From NCBI GenBank assembly GCA_900770395.1, contig CAAGKM010000030.1:186001-250000 (forward strand): a stretch of DNA of 64,000 nt, written 5' to 3'. This DNA is from an uncultured Prevotella sp. (GTDB taxonomy: Bacteria > Bacteroidota > Bacteroidia > Bacteroidales > Bacteroidaceae). Both the position numbers and the translations under genes were made by a program. Within the stretch, counting starts at the first letter, position 1; every line of letters begins with the position of its first letter. Below, piece after piece: positions 42,306 through 51,023 of the stretch. The notes under the pieces are model-generated. The model did not search any database. It was given only the letters and a program-made list of their open reading frames with translations, and was not told the DNA's origin.

Positions 42306-45300
42306 TTAGAAATTAAGATTCAGACCAAGAAGGAATGTGCGTGCACGTGGGTACAGGCTGCTCTCTTTGCCTGAGGTCTGCTCTGGGTCAAGTCCGTCAT
42401 ACTTGGTGATGGTGAACACATTTGAGCATGAAGCGTAGATGCGGCCTGAGAGACCGTTGTAAGTAGACGACTTGAGGAGCTTGTCGAAGTTGTAGCCCAA
42501 TGTGATGTTGTCGCACTTCACAAAACTTGCGTTCTGTACGAAGTGGTCAGACAGCGAGTAGTTGTATGAGCTCCAGCCCTTGCTTATGATGCTCGGTGTG
42601 CTGTTCTCATAATATCCCTTAGAGTTGTAAAGCACTGCAGAGTTGATTTTACCTGACTCTATGCCATTGTATACATAGTTGCCGAAGCTTGCGCGGAAAT
42701 TGGTGCCCAAGTCCCAGTTCTTGTAAGACATCTTGAGAGAGAAGCCGCCAGTCCAAGGAGCTGTGATGCTCTTGTAGTAGTAACGGTCGTTCTCGTCTAT
42801 TGTGCCGTCTGCGTTGCGGTCTACATAGCAGCCCTGTACAGGACGTCCGTTCTTGTCGTAAACCTGCTGGTAAACCCAGAAAGAGTTTGCCGGCATGCCC
42901 ACCTTGTGATAGGTAATCACCTCGTTGGTTCCTACCTGCATTCCTGCCTCGATGACATCGCGGCCGCCATACAGCTCGGTAATCTCGTTGTCGTTGTAAG
43001 CTGCGTTCACGCCAACCTCTACAAACCAGTCCTTAGTCTGTACAGGACGGCCTGTAACGGCTACCTCTATACCCTTGTTCTCCAAAGAGCCGGCATTGAG
43101 CATTACGGCATTGTCGAAGTTCTGACCAGCTGAGATTGTAGGTGTGCAGAGCAGGTCGGTGGTCTTGCGGTAATAAGCGTCAACATTGAATGTCAGGCGC
43201 TGGTTGAACATACCATAGTCGAGACCCAAGTTCCATGTTGTGGTTGTCTCCCATGTCAGGTCCTCATTGTAAACTGCCGGCTTATAGAGTACACCGGAGT
43301 TGTCAGGACCTACAGGATAATAATAGTGGTCGTTTCTGCTCATGTTGTACACAGGAGTGTAATACTCCTTACCAGTGTCCTGCTGACCTGTCTTACCCCA
43401 TCCAAAGCGGAATTTCAAATCACTGATTGCGTTTACGTCTCTGAGGAATGGCTCGTCCTTAACACGCCATGCGAAGGCCGCTGATGGGAAGAAGCCCCAG
43501 CGGTGACCGTCGGCAAAACGGCTTGAGCCGTCGTAACGGGCTGTGAAGGTAAAGAGGTAACGGTTCAGAAGTGTATAGTTGGCGCGTCCGAGCCAGCTCA
43601 CTAAATAAACCTGTCCTCTCCATCTGTCTGTGTTCTCTGTGTGGATTGTTCCAGCTTTAGGATTGCCGTCATCATCCTTGCCCTCGTATGTGTTAGGATA
43701 ATAATCCTTATACCATGAGTTGCCCCAATACTTCATGTGGCTGTACTCATAACCAGCCATGATGTCGAAGTGATTGTTTTTGTTGAAATCTTTATAATAC
43801 TGAGCGTATGCGGTGGCGGTAACATTGTATTTCTTCTCCTGGTTGTCGCCGGTTCCGCCGTAGTAGTATCCGTATGTGGAATATGGGTTGTTGTATGTAG
43901 GCTCGTTTCCGTAGCTGTAGTCGCCAGCCAGGTTTACGTGCAGGTGCAAGTCCTCAAGGCCATGGATCTTATAATCTGCCTCGAAGTTACCAAGAAGCAC
44001 GTGCGCGCTCTTCTGGTAATTGCAGTTCTCAACAAGCTCTACAGGGTTCTTCGGAGCATCGTCATTGCGTGCGTATGGGAAAGTGGGGTCGAGCTCTGTT
44101 GTGCTCTTTGTCCACTGCCAGTAACCGCACCAGTCTGCCTTCCAGTTCTTGTATGGCTCGTAGACACTGCGGATAGGACGTGTCGGGTCCATGGCTGTAG
44201 CTGCGCCAATAGCATCCTGACCGCCTGCCTTTGTCTTAGAGTATGAGTACTTGGCGTTAACGTTGATATTGAGGTGATCATTCAACAAAGAGGGGTTGAG
44301 GGTGAAGCCTGCGGTAACACGGCTGTAGTTTGAACCCTTCAAAATACCCTCCTGACCAGTGTAGCCAACACTTACACGGTAAGGCATAGACCAGCTGTTG
44401 TTGCCCACACCGCCTGTAAGGCTGATATTGTGGTCGTGGCTTACGCCTAAACGGTAAATCTCATCCTGCCAGTCGGTGTCGTAAGTACCGGCGCTGTAGT
44501 TAGGAGTGCCGTCAGCATTAAACTCTCTCCATCCTAATCCGTCGTATGCCGCTGAGCCCTCGCCGTATTGGTCTTTTATGAATTTCACATACTGGCTTGC
44601 ATTCATCACGTCGAGCTTCTTTGCAACAGCGCTTACTGACACTGTTCCATTGTATGCTATTTTAGGAGCCTGGTTTTTGTGACCTTTCTTAGTTGTGATA
44701 ATAATCACACCATTAGAACCGCGGCTACCATAGATGGCTGTTGCGGAAGCGTCCTTCAACACAGTAAAGCTCTCGATATCGTTAGGATTGACCAAAGAGA
44801 GTGGGTTGTTCATACCCTTGCTGTTGTTATTGTCCATTGCCATACCGTCGATGACAATCAGAGGGTTGTTGCTGGCATTCAGAGAGGCACCGCCACGGAT
44901 GCGGATCTGTGCGCCGCCACCAGGCTCACCTGTTGCTGAGTTCACATTAACACCGGCAATCTTACCCTGAATCATGTCTTGGGCACTAACTACCAGACCT
45001 TTGTTCTTCTCGTCTGGCTTGATTGCTGTTACTGAACCTGTCAGGTCGTTTTTCTTTGCCACACCGTAACCGATTACCACTACATTCTCAAGCAGTTGTG
45101 CGTCGTCCTTGAGAATAATGTTCAGTGTCGTGCCGTCAGCCTTCACATTTGCAGGCTGATAGCCCACGTATGTCACGTTGATGGTGGCACCCTTGTCTGC
45201 CTTGACGGTGAAGTTACCGTCGAAGTCGGTCACTGTTGCCACTTGTGTGCCAACTACTCTAACCGTGGCTCCGATAACATCTTCACCAGTAGCATCCTTC

Positions 45301-45410
45301 ACATGGCCATTGACAGTAATCTGCTGTGCAAATGACCCTACCGACAGAAATACGCCAAATAAAATGGCGAGCATCCTGAGCGGAATCCTAATGATTATCT
45401 GCTTCATCAT
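42306..45410 (-). CDS. susC: SusC-like TonB-dependent oligosaccharide transporter
   Basis: A 1034-residue outer-membrane transporter. It has a signal peptide (ends GSFAQ), a carboxypeptidase-like domain (ITVNGHVKDATGEDVIGATV, about 28-115), a TonB-box region with VVIGYGVAKKNDLTG and a plug domain. The plug carries PLIVIDGMAMDNN and TVLKDASATAIYGSRGSNGVIIITTKKG (read in parts). The beta-barrel ends LLGLNLNF. It imports maltooligosaccharides with SusD using TonB energy. It is the first gene of susCDEF. Its -7 box is at 45458-45465, with a LacI-type operator 54 bases further upstream. Confidence 0.93.
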   Translation of the reverse strand: MMKQIIIRIPLRMLAILFGVFLSVGSFAQQITVNGHVKDATGEDVIGATVRVVGTQVATVTDFDGNFTVKADKGATINVTYVGYQPANVKADGTTLNIILKDDAQLLENVVVIGYGVAKKNDLTGSVTAIKPDEKNKGLVVSAQDMIQGKIAGVNVNSATGEPGGGAQIRIRGGASLNASNNPLIVIDGMAMDNNNSKGMNNPLSLVNPNDIESFTVLKDASATAIYGSRGSNGVIIITTKKGHKNQAPKIAYNGTVSVSAVAKKLDVMNASQYVKFIKDQYGEGSAAYDGLGWREFNADGTPNYSAGTYDTDWQDEIYRLGVSHDHNISLTGGVGNNSWSMPYRVSVGYTGQEGILKGSNYSRVTAGFTLNPSLLNDHLNINVNAKYSYSKTKAGGQDAIGAATAMDPTRPIRSVYEPYKNWKADWCGYWQWTKSTTELDPTFPYARNDDAPKNPVELVENCNYQKSAHVLLGNFEADYKIHGLEDLHLHVNLAGDYSYGNEPTYNNPYSTYGYYYGGTGDNQEKKYNVTATAYAQYYKDFNKNNHFDIMAGYEYSHMKYWGNSWYKDYYPNTYEGKDDDGNPKAGTIHTENTDRWRGQVYLVSWLGRANYTLLNRYLFTFTARYDGSSRFADGHRWGFFPSAAFAWRVKDEPFLRDVNAISDLKFRFGWGKTGQQDTGKEYYTPVYNMSRNDHYYYPVGPDNSGVLYKPAVYNEDLTWETTTTWNLGLDYGMFNQRLTFNVDAYYRKTTDLLCTPTISAGQNFDNAVMLNAGSLENKGIEVAVTGRPVQTKDWFVEVGVNAAYNDNEITELYGGRDVIEAGMQVGTNEVITYHKVGMPANSFWVYQQVYDKNGRPVQGCYVDRNADGTIDENDRYYYKSITAPWTGGFSLKMSYKNWDLGTNFRASFGNYVYNGIESGKINSAVLYNSKGYYENSTPSIISKGWSSYNYSLSDHFVQNASFVKCDNITLGYNFDKLLKSSTYNGLSGRIYASCSNVFTITKYDGLDPEQTSGKESSLYPRARTFLLGLNLNF

Positions 45411-45457
45411 TTTTTGTTTTAAATTTTTAAAATTAAGTTAGCTTACTCTTTTGGGTG

Positions 45458-45465
45458 CAAAGGTA
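45458..45465 (-). promoter_or_regulatory. susC operon -7 element
   Basis: TACCTTTG followed by CACCC on the minus strand gives a leader of about 40 bases. No -33 TTTG is found at 19-22 bases, which suggests activator help. Confidence 0.6.
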
Positions 45466-45519
45466 AAGAGTATTTCTATATCTTTTTGTTTTTTTTGTCA
45501 AAATCATCAAATATGCCGA

Positions 45520-45533
45520 TGCAATCGTTTGCA
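45520..45533. promoter_or_regulatory. LacI-type operator upstream of susC
   Basis: TGCAATCGTTTGCA is a 14-base near-palindrome centred on CG, differing at one pair from the perfect site at 45733-45746. It lies 54 bases upstream of the susC -7 box. Confidence 0.7.
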
Positions 45534-45592
45534 TTGACATACTGCGTGTCGGAACAGAGAAGGAACACTATTATCCCACAAATTATACATTA

Positions 45593-45632
45593 TTATATAT
45601 GAGGGAGCTTAATTATATATGAGGGAGTTTAA
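45593..45632. repeat. Tandem 20-base repeat between the two operators
   Basis: TTATATATGAGGGAGCTTAA (45593-45612) is followed directly by the same 20 bases with one C-to-T change (45613-45632). It sits in the middle of the lacI-susC divergent region. It is a possible binding site for a second regulator such as the SusR-like protein. Confidence 0.6.
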
Positions 45633-45732
45633 TACAAAAGAGTTAAGCATGCTCCAAAGCGTCACCCAAACAAATTTTTGTAGTATGGTAGTAAGCTACA
45701 ATAGCTAAATAAACAAATAACGACTTGCATTG

Positions 45733-45746
45733 TGCAAACGTTTGCA
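45733..45746. promoter_or_regulatory. LacI-type operator upstream of lacI
   Basis: TGCAAACGTTTGCA is a perfect 14-base palindrome with the central CG typical of LacI/MalR-family operators. It ends 54 bases before the lacI -7 box, the same distance as the other operator from susC. Confidence 0.75.
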
Positions 45747-45800
45747 TTGAATGAAATGTTAATAATATATTACAAATTTTCACTCTATCACAATTATTCA

Positions 45801-45808
45801 TAACTTTG
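45801..45808 (+). promoter_or_regulatory. lacI operon -7 element
   Basis: TAACTTTG followed by CATCC ends 16 bases before the ATG at 45825. This gives a leader of only about 10 bases, or about 30 if Met7 (45843) is the true start. Confidence 0.6.
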
Positions 45809-45824
45809 CATCCGAAATAACTTA

Positions 45825-46886
45825 ATGACGACTAAAAACGACATGGCTGACAAACCAACAATGACAATGAAGGATATAGCGCGGGAGTTTGGAATTTCCG
45901 TAGCCACGGTATCGCGCGCCCTTAGCAATTCTCCACGCATAAGCATAGAGAAACGCGAAGCTATACAAAGGTATGCGCGCGAGCATAATTTCGTGCCCAA
46001 CACCTTGGCAGAGTCGTTGCGCCACTCAAAGGTGAAGCCATTAAAAATTATAGGTGTGATACTGCCCGAGATGGTGCATTACTATTTCATGTCGATACTT
46101 GCGGGCATTGAGGAGGAGGCAGTGAAGCGCGGTTATCGTGTTATGGTGGCACAGAGCAATGAGGAGTATGAGCGTGAGGTGAGGATATGCAAGTCGTTTT
46201 ATGAGAACCGTGTGTGCGGTATCATCGTGTCGCAGGCGAAGGATACCCGCGACTACAAGCATTTTCAGCAGCTGATAGACCAGGGCTTGCCATTAGTGTT
46301 TTATGACCGTATATGTACTGGCGTGGATGCGAGCCGTGTGGTGGTTGACGACTATATGGGAGCCTATAATGCAGTGACTCATCTTATAGAGTGCGGCTGC
46401 AAGAGGATTGCCTTTTTCGGGTCGCCCATGTCGTTGGAAATAAGCAAAAACAGATATAACGGATATAAGGATGCACTGTTGAAGCACGGCATGACGGTGG
46501 ATGAGCGTTACATGCGCTTCTGTGACAACCGTGCCGACGCTGAGGAAATAGCACCTGAGCTGCTGGAGATGGACGACAGACCTGACGGTTTCTTCGCTGT
46601 GAACGATGACACGGCAATAGGCATTCTCTACACAGCCAAGCACATGGGGCTGAGAGTGCCCGAGGATGTGCAAATATGCGGATTCACCAACGGTGACCGT
46701 GCAAAGGCGAGTGACCCCATGCTCACCACAGTAGAACAGCGTGGACGAAAAGTGGGGGGGCAAGCCGCAGACATTCTCATCAACAAAGTGGAGGGCCTTA
46801 GTCCTAAGGATAAGGTGGAGCGCAGGATAGTGAAAACCCGACTCGTGGTAAGGGGAACGACGAGGGAAATGAAGAATGAAGAGTGA
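45825..46886 (+). CDS. LacI-family transcriptional regulator of the starch locus
   Basis: A 353-residue DNA-binding protein. The helix-turn-helix lies near residues 15-35 (MKDIAREFGISVATVSRALSN), followed by the hinge helix (NFVPNTLAESLRHSK). A periplasmic-binding-protein-like effector domain begins KIIGVILPEMVHYYF. It is expected to bind the two operators in its own upstream region and to respond to a maltodextrin or related sugar. It is divergent from susC and first of the lacI-MFS-malQ-susB-pulA run. The last codons and stop come from a GAAGAATGAAGAG-type repeat, which also occurs between genes. A run of seven G at 46754-46760 lies inside the gene. The start could be Met1, Met7 or Met13. 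Confidence 0.9.
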   Translation: MTTKNDMADKPTMTMKDIAREFGISVATVSRALSNSPRISIEKREAIQRYAREHNFVPNTLAESLRHSKVKPLKIIGVILPEMVHYYFMSILAGIEEEAVKRGYRVMVAQSNEEYEREVRICKSFYENRVCGIIVSQAKDTRDYKHFQQLIDQGLPLVFYDRICTGVDASRVVVDDYMGAYNAVTHLIECGCKRIAFFGSPMSLEISKNRYNGYKDALLKHGMTVDERYMRFCDNRADAEEIAPELLEMDDRPDGFFAVNDDTAIGILYTAKHMGLRVPEDVQICGFTNGDRAKASDPMLTTVEQRGRKVGGQAADILINKVEGLSPKDKVERRIVKTRLVVRGTTREMKNEE

Positions 46887-46964
46887 AGTGAAGAGTGGTT
46901 CTTAACTTTCCTAATACTCTTACATATCCTAAATTAATGAGCAAAATAAAAAAACAACAATAAT

Positions 46965-48335
46965 ATGAAACAAAAACCTAATCTTACTTTTTGGAGCCTG
47001 TGGAATCTAAGTTTTGGATTCTTTGGCGTACAGATTGCATACGCGCTGCAGAGCGCAAACATATCGAGGATTTTCGCCACACTGGGCGCCGACCCTCACT
47101 CATTGAGCTATTTCTGGATTCTTCCACCGCTCATGGGAATATTGGTGCAACCAATAGTTGGTACTGCAAGTGACCGCACATGGTGCCGATTCGGACGCCG
47201 TATACCTTATTTATTTATAGGAGCGGCAGTGGCGGTATTGGTGATGTGCCTGTTGCCTAATGCCGGCAGTTTCGGCATGGCTGTCAGCACGGCAATGGTG
47301 TTCGGATTGCTGGCGCTGATGTTTCTCGACACAAGCATCAACATGGCAATGCAGCCGTTTAAGATGCTTGTGGGCGATATGGTGAACGAGGAGCAGAAGA
47401 CAAAAGCCTATTCCATACAGTCGTTCCTGTGTAATGCCGGCAGTGTGGTGGGATTTGTGTTCCCGTTCTTCTTCACAGCCATAGGCATTGCCAACGAGGC
47501 AGCTCCAGGCGTGATTCCCGACAGTGTGATATGGTCGTTCTATGTCGGGGCAGCTATCCTTATCCTTTGCGTTATTTATACCACGGTGAAGGTGAAGGAG
47601 TGGAATCCACAGGAATATGCCGAGTATAATGAAGAATTAAGAATGAAGAACCAACGGTCGGCGACCGAAGGGAAAGCCAATGAAGAATCCATTGGTGGGA
47701 AGAGTGAAAAGTCTGGTAACTGGATAACACTGCTTAAGAATGCTCCAGCAACATTCTGGAAAGTGGGACTGGTGCAGTTCTTCTGCTGGGCATCGTTTAT
47801 GTATATGTGGACCTACACCAACGGCACCATCTCACAGAGTGTGTGGGGCACCACCGATGTTACCTCCTGCGGTTATCAGGAAGCCGGCAACTGGGTTGGC
47901 ATCTGCTATGCCGTGCAGGCAATAGGCTCAGTGGTGTGGGCAATGGTGCTGCCGCGCTTTAAAAATGTGAAGATGGCATACGCCATGAGCCTTGTGCTTG
48001 GCGGCATCGGTTTTGCATCAATGCCCTTCATGCACGATAAGTATATGATGTTCATCCCGTTCCTGCTGATAGGCTGTGCATGGGCTGCCACCCTTGCAAT
48101 GCCGTTTGCCATTGTCACCAATGCCTTGCAGGGATATGGTCACATGGGGGCATATCTTGGACTGTTCAACGGCACTATCTGTCTACCGCAGATAGTGGCA
48201 GCAGTGCTCGGCGGCTCTATCCTGCATCTCGTCGGCAGTGACCAGGGCAACATGATGATTGTGGCTGGAGCGAGCCTTGTCCTCGGTGCACTAAGTGTAA
48301 ATATGATAACAGTGAAAAACCAAAAAACAACATAA
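46965..48335 (+). CDS. MFS transporter, SLC45/GPH-like (maltose or maltodextrin uptake)
   Basis: A 456-residue inner-membrane protein with about 12 membrane segments. The N-terminal pattern (NLSFGFFGVQIAYALQSAN, GILVQPIVGTASDRTWCRFGRRIPY) resembles SLC45/sucrose-type sugar:proton symporters. It lies between lacI and malQ (3 bases before malQ), so maltose or short maltodextrins are the likely cargo, taken from periplasm to cytoplasm. The central cytoplasmic loop (about residues 222-250) is encoded by DNA resembling the intergenic GAAGAATTAAGAATGAAGAA repeat. The reading frame stays open, so the gene appears functional. Exact substrate and coupling ion are inferred. Confidence 0.87.
   Translation: MKQKPNLTFWSLWNLSFGFFGVQIAYALQSANISRIFATLGADPHSLSYFWILPPLMGILVQPIVGTASDRTWCRFGRRIPYLFIGAAVAVLVMCLLPNAGSFGMAVSTAMVFGLLALMFLDTSINMAMQPFKMLVGDMVNEEQKTKAYSIQSFLCNAGSVVGFVFPFFFTAIGIANEAAPGVIPDSVIWSFYVGAAILILCVIYTTVKVKEWNPQEYAEYNEELRMKNQRSATEGKANEESIGGKSEKSGNWITLLKNAPATFWKVGLVQFFCWASFMYMWTYTNGTISQSVWGTTDVTSCGYQEAGNWVGICYAVQAIGSVVWAMVLPRFKNVKMAYAMSLVLGGIGFASMPFMHDKYMMFIPFLLIGCAWAATLAMPFAIVTNALQGYGHMGAYLGLFNGTICLPQIVAAVLGGSILHLVGSDQGNMMIVAGASLVLGALSVNMITVKNQKTT
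47628..47715. repeat. Dispersed GAAGAATGAAGAA-type repeat inserted in frame in the MFS gene
   Basis: The stretch contains GAAGAATTAAGAATGAAGAA, a short CGGTCGGCGACCG palindrome and AATGAAGAATCC. Similar words occur between genes at 26384-26416, 28325-28408 and 46868-46900. Here it codes for a hydrophilic loop beginning NEELRMKNQRS and ending GGKSEKSG. Confidence 0.55.
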
Positions 48336-48338
48336 TGT

Positions 48339-51014
48339 ATGAAACTATTTTTTAATATAACCTACAAAACCGCCATAGATGAGCGTTTGGTGCTCAATGT
48401 CACTGCTGCCGACGGCACAGTGAAGCGCTACGCAATGCGGTCGGGCAACAGCCGCAACTGGGTGTACGACATAAGCACCGCTGCCACAACGGTGGAATAT
48501 TTCTACAGTGTGGAATGTGCCGGCAAGGAATTGCGCCACGAATGGCGTGTGGTGCCTCACCGTCTGGAACTTGATGCTGCCTCTAAAGCCAAGCGCTGTG
48601 CAGTGTACGACTGCTGGATAGACACTCCCGAGGACGCATATAAGTATAGCAGTGCATTTACCGACTGCATAAACAGTAAAAATGGTCAGAAAGATGCTGC
48701 GCCAACTGACTTTGGCAAGACTATATGCCTGAAAGTGCGCTGTCCGCAGTTAGGCAAGAACAGCCGTCTGGCTGTGGTGGGTGCCGATAAGAGCCTTGGA
48801 GCATGGAATCCAGCCAAAGCTGTGGCAATGACCGAGCATCAGCCCAATGAGTGGGTGGCATACATCGATGCCGATGCGCTGGAGCAAAACCATATAGAGT
48901 TTAAGTTTGTGGCTATATGCGACAATGACACACTGCTGTGGGAGACAGCCCCCAACCGTTATGTCGACATTCCTGCCATGAAGGACGGCGATATGATTGT
49001 TTACCATCTCGACCAGGCATTCCTGCCTGTATGCGACTGGAAGGGAGCCGGCACGGTAATCCCTGTGTTCTCGCTGCGCAGTGAAGGCTCGTTTGGCGTG
49101 GGTGACTTCGGCGACCTGAGACTTATGGTTGACTGGATGGTGAAGACCAGCCAGCGCGTGCTGCAACTTCTGCCCATCAACGACACCAACATTACCCACA
49201 CCTGGACCGACTCCTATCCTTATAACAGCATAAGCATCTACGCACTGCATCCGCAATACACCGACCTGCGTCAGTTGCCGCAGCTTGCCGATGAGGAGCG
49301 CAGAAACCACTATGAGACTTTGCGCCGTGAGCTGAACGCCCTGCCACAGATAGACTATGAGCGCGTGAACAATGCCAAGACCGAATATCAGCATGAGATA
49401 TTCGCACAGGAAGGTGCGAGGATACTGAAGAGCGCCGAGTTCAAGGCTTTCTTCACCACCAATAAGGAGTGGCTTGTGCCATACGCCGCTTTCTGCCATT
49501 ACCGCGACCTCTATGGCACAGCCACTTTCAGCCAATGGCCCGACCACCGTTCACTGAGTCAGGAAGAGCGTGAAGCCATGGGCAAGGCAACCACAGCCAT
49601 TTACAAACAACTGTCGTTCTGGTATTTCGTGCAGTTTGAGCTTGACCGCCAGATGCGTGCCGCTCACGACTATGCCCGCCAGAATCAAGTGGTGCTCAAG
49701 GGCGACATTCCCATAGGTATAAGCCGCGACGGCGTGGAGGCATGGGTGGAGCCAAGATATTTCAATCTTAACGGACAGGCAGGTGCGCCGCCCGATGCTT
49801 TCTCTGTGAACGGTCAGAACTGGGGCTTCCCCACTTACAACTGGGAAACGATGCTTGCCGACGGCTGTTCGTGGTGGGTGCGCCGTTTCCGCAAGATGGC
49901 GGAATATTTCGATGCCTACCGCATCGACCACGTCTTAGGATTCTTCCGTATATGGGAGATTCCCATTGATGCCGTTCATGGTCTGCTGGGACAGTTCTCA
50001 CCGTCGCTTGGCATGAGTGTGCAGGAGATTGAGGGCTACGGGCTGCACTTCCAGGAAGACCGTTTCACCCGTCCATATATTACCGACTGGATTGTAGACC
50101 GTATGTTTGGTGAAAGGGCGCAGGAAGTGAAGGATAAATATCTTGACCGTCTTGATGACGAGCGTTATCAGATGAAGCCGGAGTACGACACACAACGGAA
50201 GGTGGAGAAAGCTTTCGAAGGCGTTACTGAAGAGAAGGAGCTATGGTTGAGAGATGGTATATATGCCCTCATCAGCGATGTACTGTTCCTCCACGACCGC
50301 AAGAATCCGCAGCTCTATCATCCGCGCATCGGCGTGCAAATGGACTTTATATACGAAAGTCTGTGGGACTGCGACAAACAGGCATTCAACCGTCTGTACA
50401 ACGACTACTTCTACCGCCGCAACAATGAGTTCTGGTATCACGAGGCAATGAAGAAACTGCCGCGCCTCACTGAGGCTACCCGCATGTTGGTGTGTGCCGA
50501 GGATCTCGGTATGGTGCCCCACTGCGTGCCATGGGTAATGAACGGTCTTAAGATTCTCAGCCTTGAGATTCAGTCGATGCCGAAGGACGACAAGGTGCGT
50601 TTCGGTCACCTTGACCGCAATCCATACCGTTCGGTATGTACTATAAGCACTCACGATATGTCGACACTGCGCCAGTGGTGGGACGAGGACTATGAGCAGA
50701 CACAGGCTTATTACAACACCATGCTTCATCGTGGCGGTGCTGCTCCGCATCCGCTGCCGGGATGGCTGGCACGTGAGATAGTATGCCGTCATCTGGAATG
50801 TCCGTCTATGCTGTGCCTGCTGTCACTTCAGGACTGGCTTGCCACAGACGAGGAGCTTCGGTTGCCCGATGCCAACGCCGAGCGGATAAACATTCCAGCC
50901 AATCCGCGCCACTATTGGAGATATCGCATGCACCTGACAATAGAGCAGCTCATGGCTGCGGACAAACTGAATGAGGATATCAGAATGATGATAGAGCATA
51001 ATGGAAGAAAATAA
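48339..51014 (+). CDS. malQ: 4-alpha-glucanotransferase, DPE2-like, with N-terminal CBM20 modules
   Basis: An 891-residue cytoplasmic GH77 enzyme that moves glucosyl or maltosyl units between alpha-glucans. Two CBM20-like starch-binding modules (about 1-100 and 125-235, e.g. LGAWNPAKAVAMTEHQPNEWVAYID, in parts) precede the catalytic domain. The nucleophile is about D528 in DAYRIDHVLGFFRIW, the acid/base about E720 in VCAEDLGMVP, and a third acid is in STHDMSTLRQWW. The first two are about 190 residues apart, against 48 in E. coli MalQ. This insertion plus the CBM20 pair is the architecture of plant DPE2, which uses maltose and glycogen-like acceptors. It is 3 bases after the MFS gene and 9 bases before susB. 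Confidence 0.92.
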   Translation: MKLFFNITYKTAIDERLVLNVTAADGTVKRYAMRSGNSRNWVYDISTAATTVEYFYSVECAGKELRHEWRVVPHRLELDAASKAKRCAVYDCWIDTPEDAYKYSSAFTDCINSKNGQKDAAPTDFGKTICLKVRCPQLGKNSRLAVVGADKSLGAWNPAKAVAMTEHQPNEWVAYIDADALEQNHIEFKFVAICDNDTLLWETAPNRYVDIPAMKDGDMIVYHLDQAFLPVCDWKGAGTVIPVFSLRSEGSFGVGDFGDLRLMVDWMVKTSQRVLQLLPINDTNITHTWTDSYPYNSISIYALHPQYTDLRQLPQLADEERRNHYETLRRELNALPQIDYERVNNAKTEYQHEIFAQEGARILKSAEFKAFFTTNKEWLVPYAAFCHYRDLYGTATFSQWPDHRSLSQEEREAMGKATTAIYKQLSFWYFVQFELDRQMRAAHDYARQNQVVLKGDIPIGISRDGVEAWVEPRYFNLNGQAGAPPDAFSVNGQNWGFPTYNWETMLADGCSWWVRRFRKMAEYFDAYRIDHVLGFFRIWEIPIDAVHGLLGQFSPSLGMSVQEIEGYGLHFQEDRFTRPYITDWIVDRMFGERAQEVKDKYLDRLDDERYQMKPEYDTQRKVEKAFEGVTEEKELWLRDGIYALISDVLFLHDRKNPQLYHPRIGVQMDFIYESLWDCDKQAFNRLYNDYFYRRNNEFWYHEAMKKLPRLTEATRMLVCAEDLGMVPHCVPWVMNGLKILSLEIQSMPKDDKVRFGHLDRNPYRSVCTISTHDMSTLRQWWDEDYEQTQAYYNTMLHRGGAAPHPLPGWLAREIVCRHLECPSMLCLLSLQDWLATDEELRLPDANAERINIPANPRHYWRYRMHLTIEQLMAADKLNEDIRMMIEHNGRK

Positions 51015-51023
51015 CACCTAAAA

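Noticed and set aside
45593..45632. Possible CRISPR repeat
   Set aside because: There are only two directly abutting units with no spacers, and no cas genes nearby.
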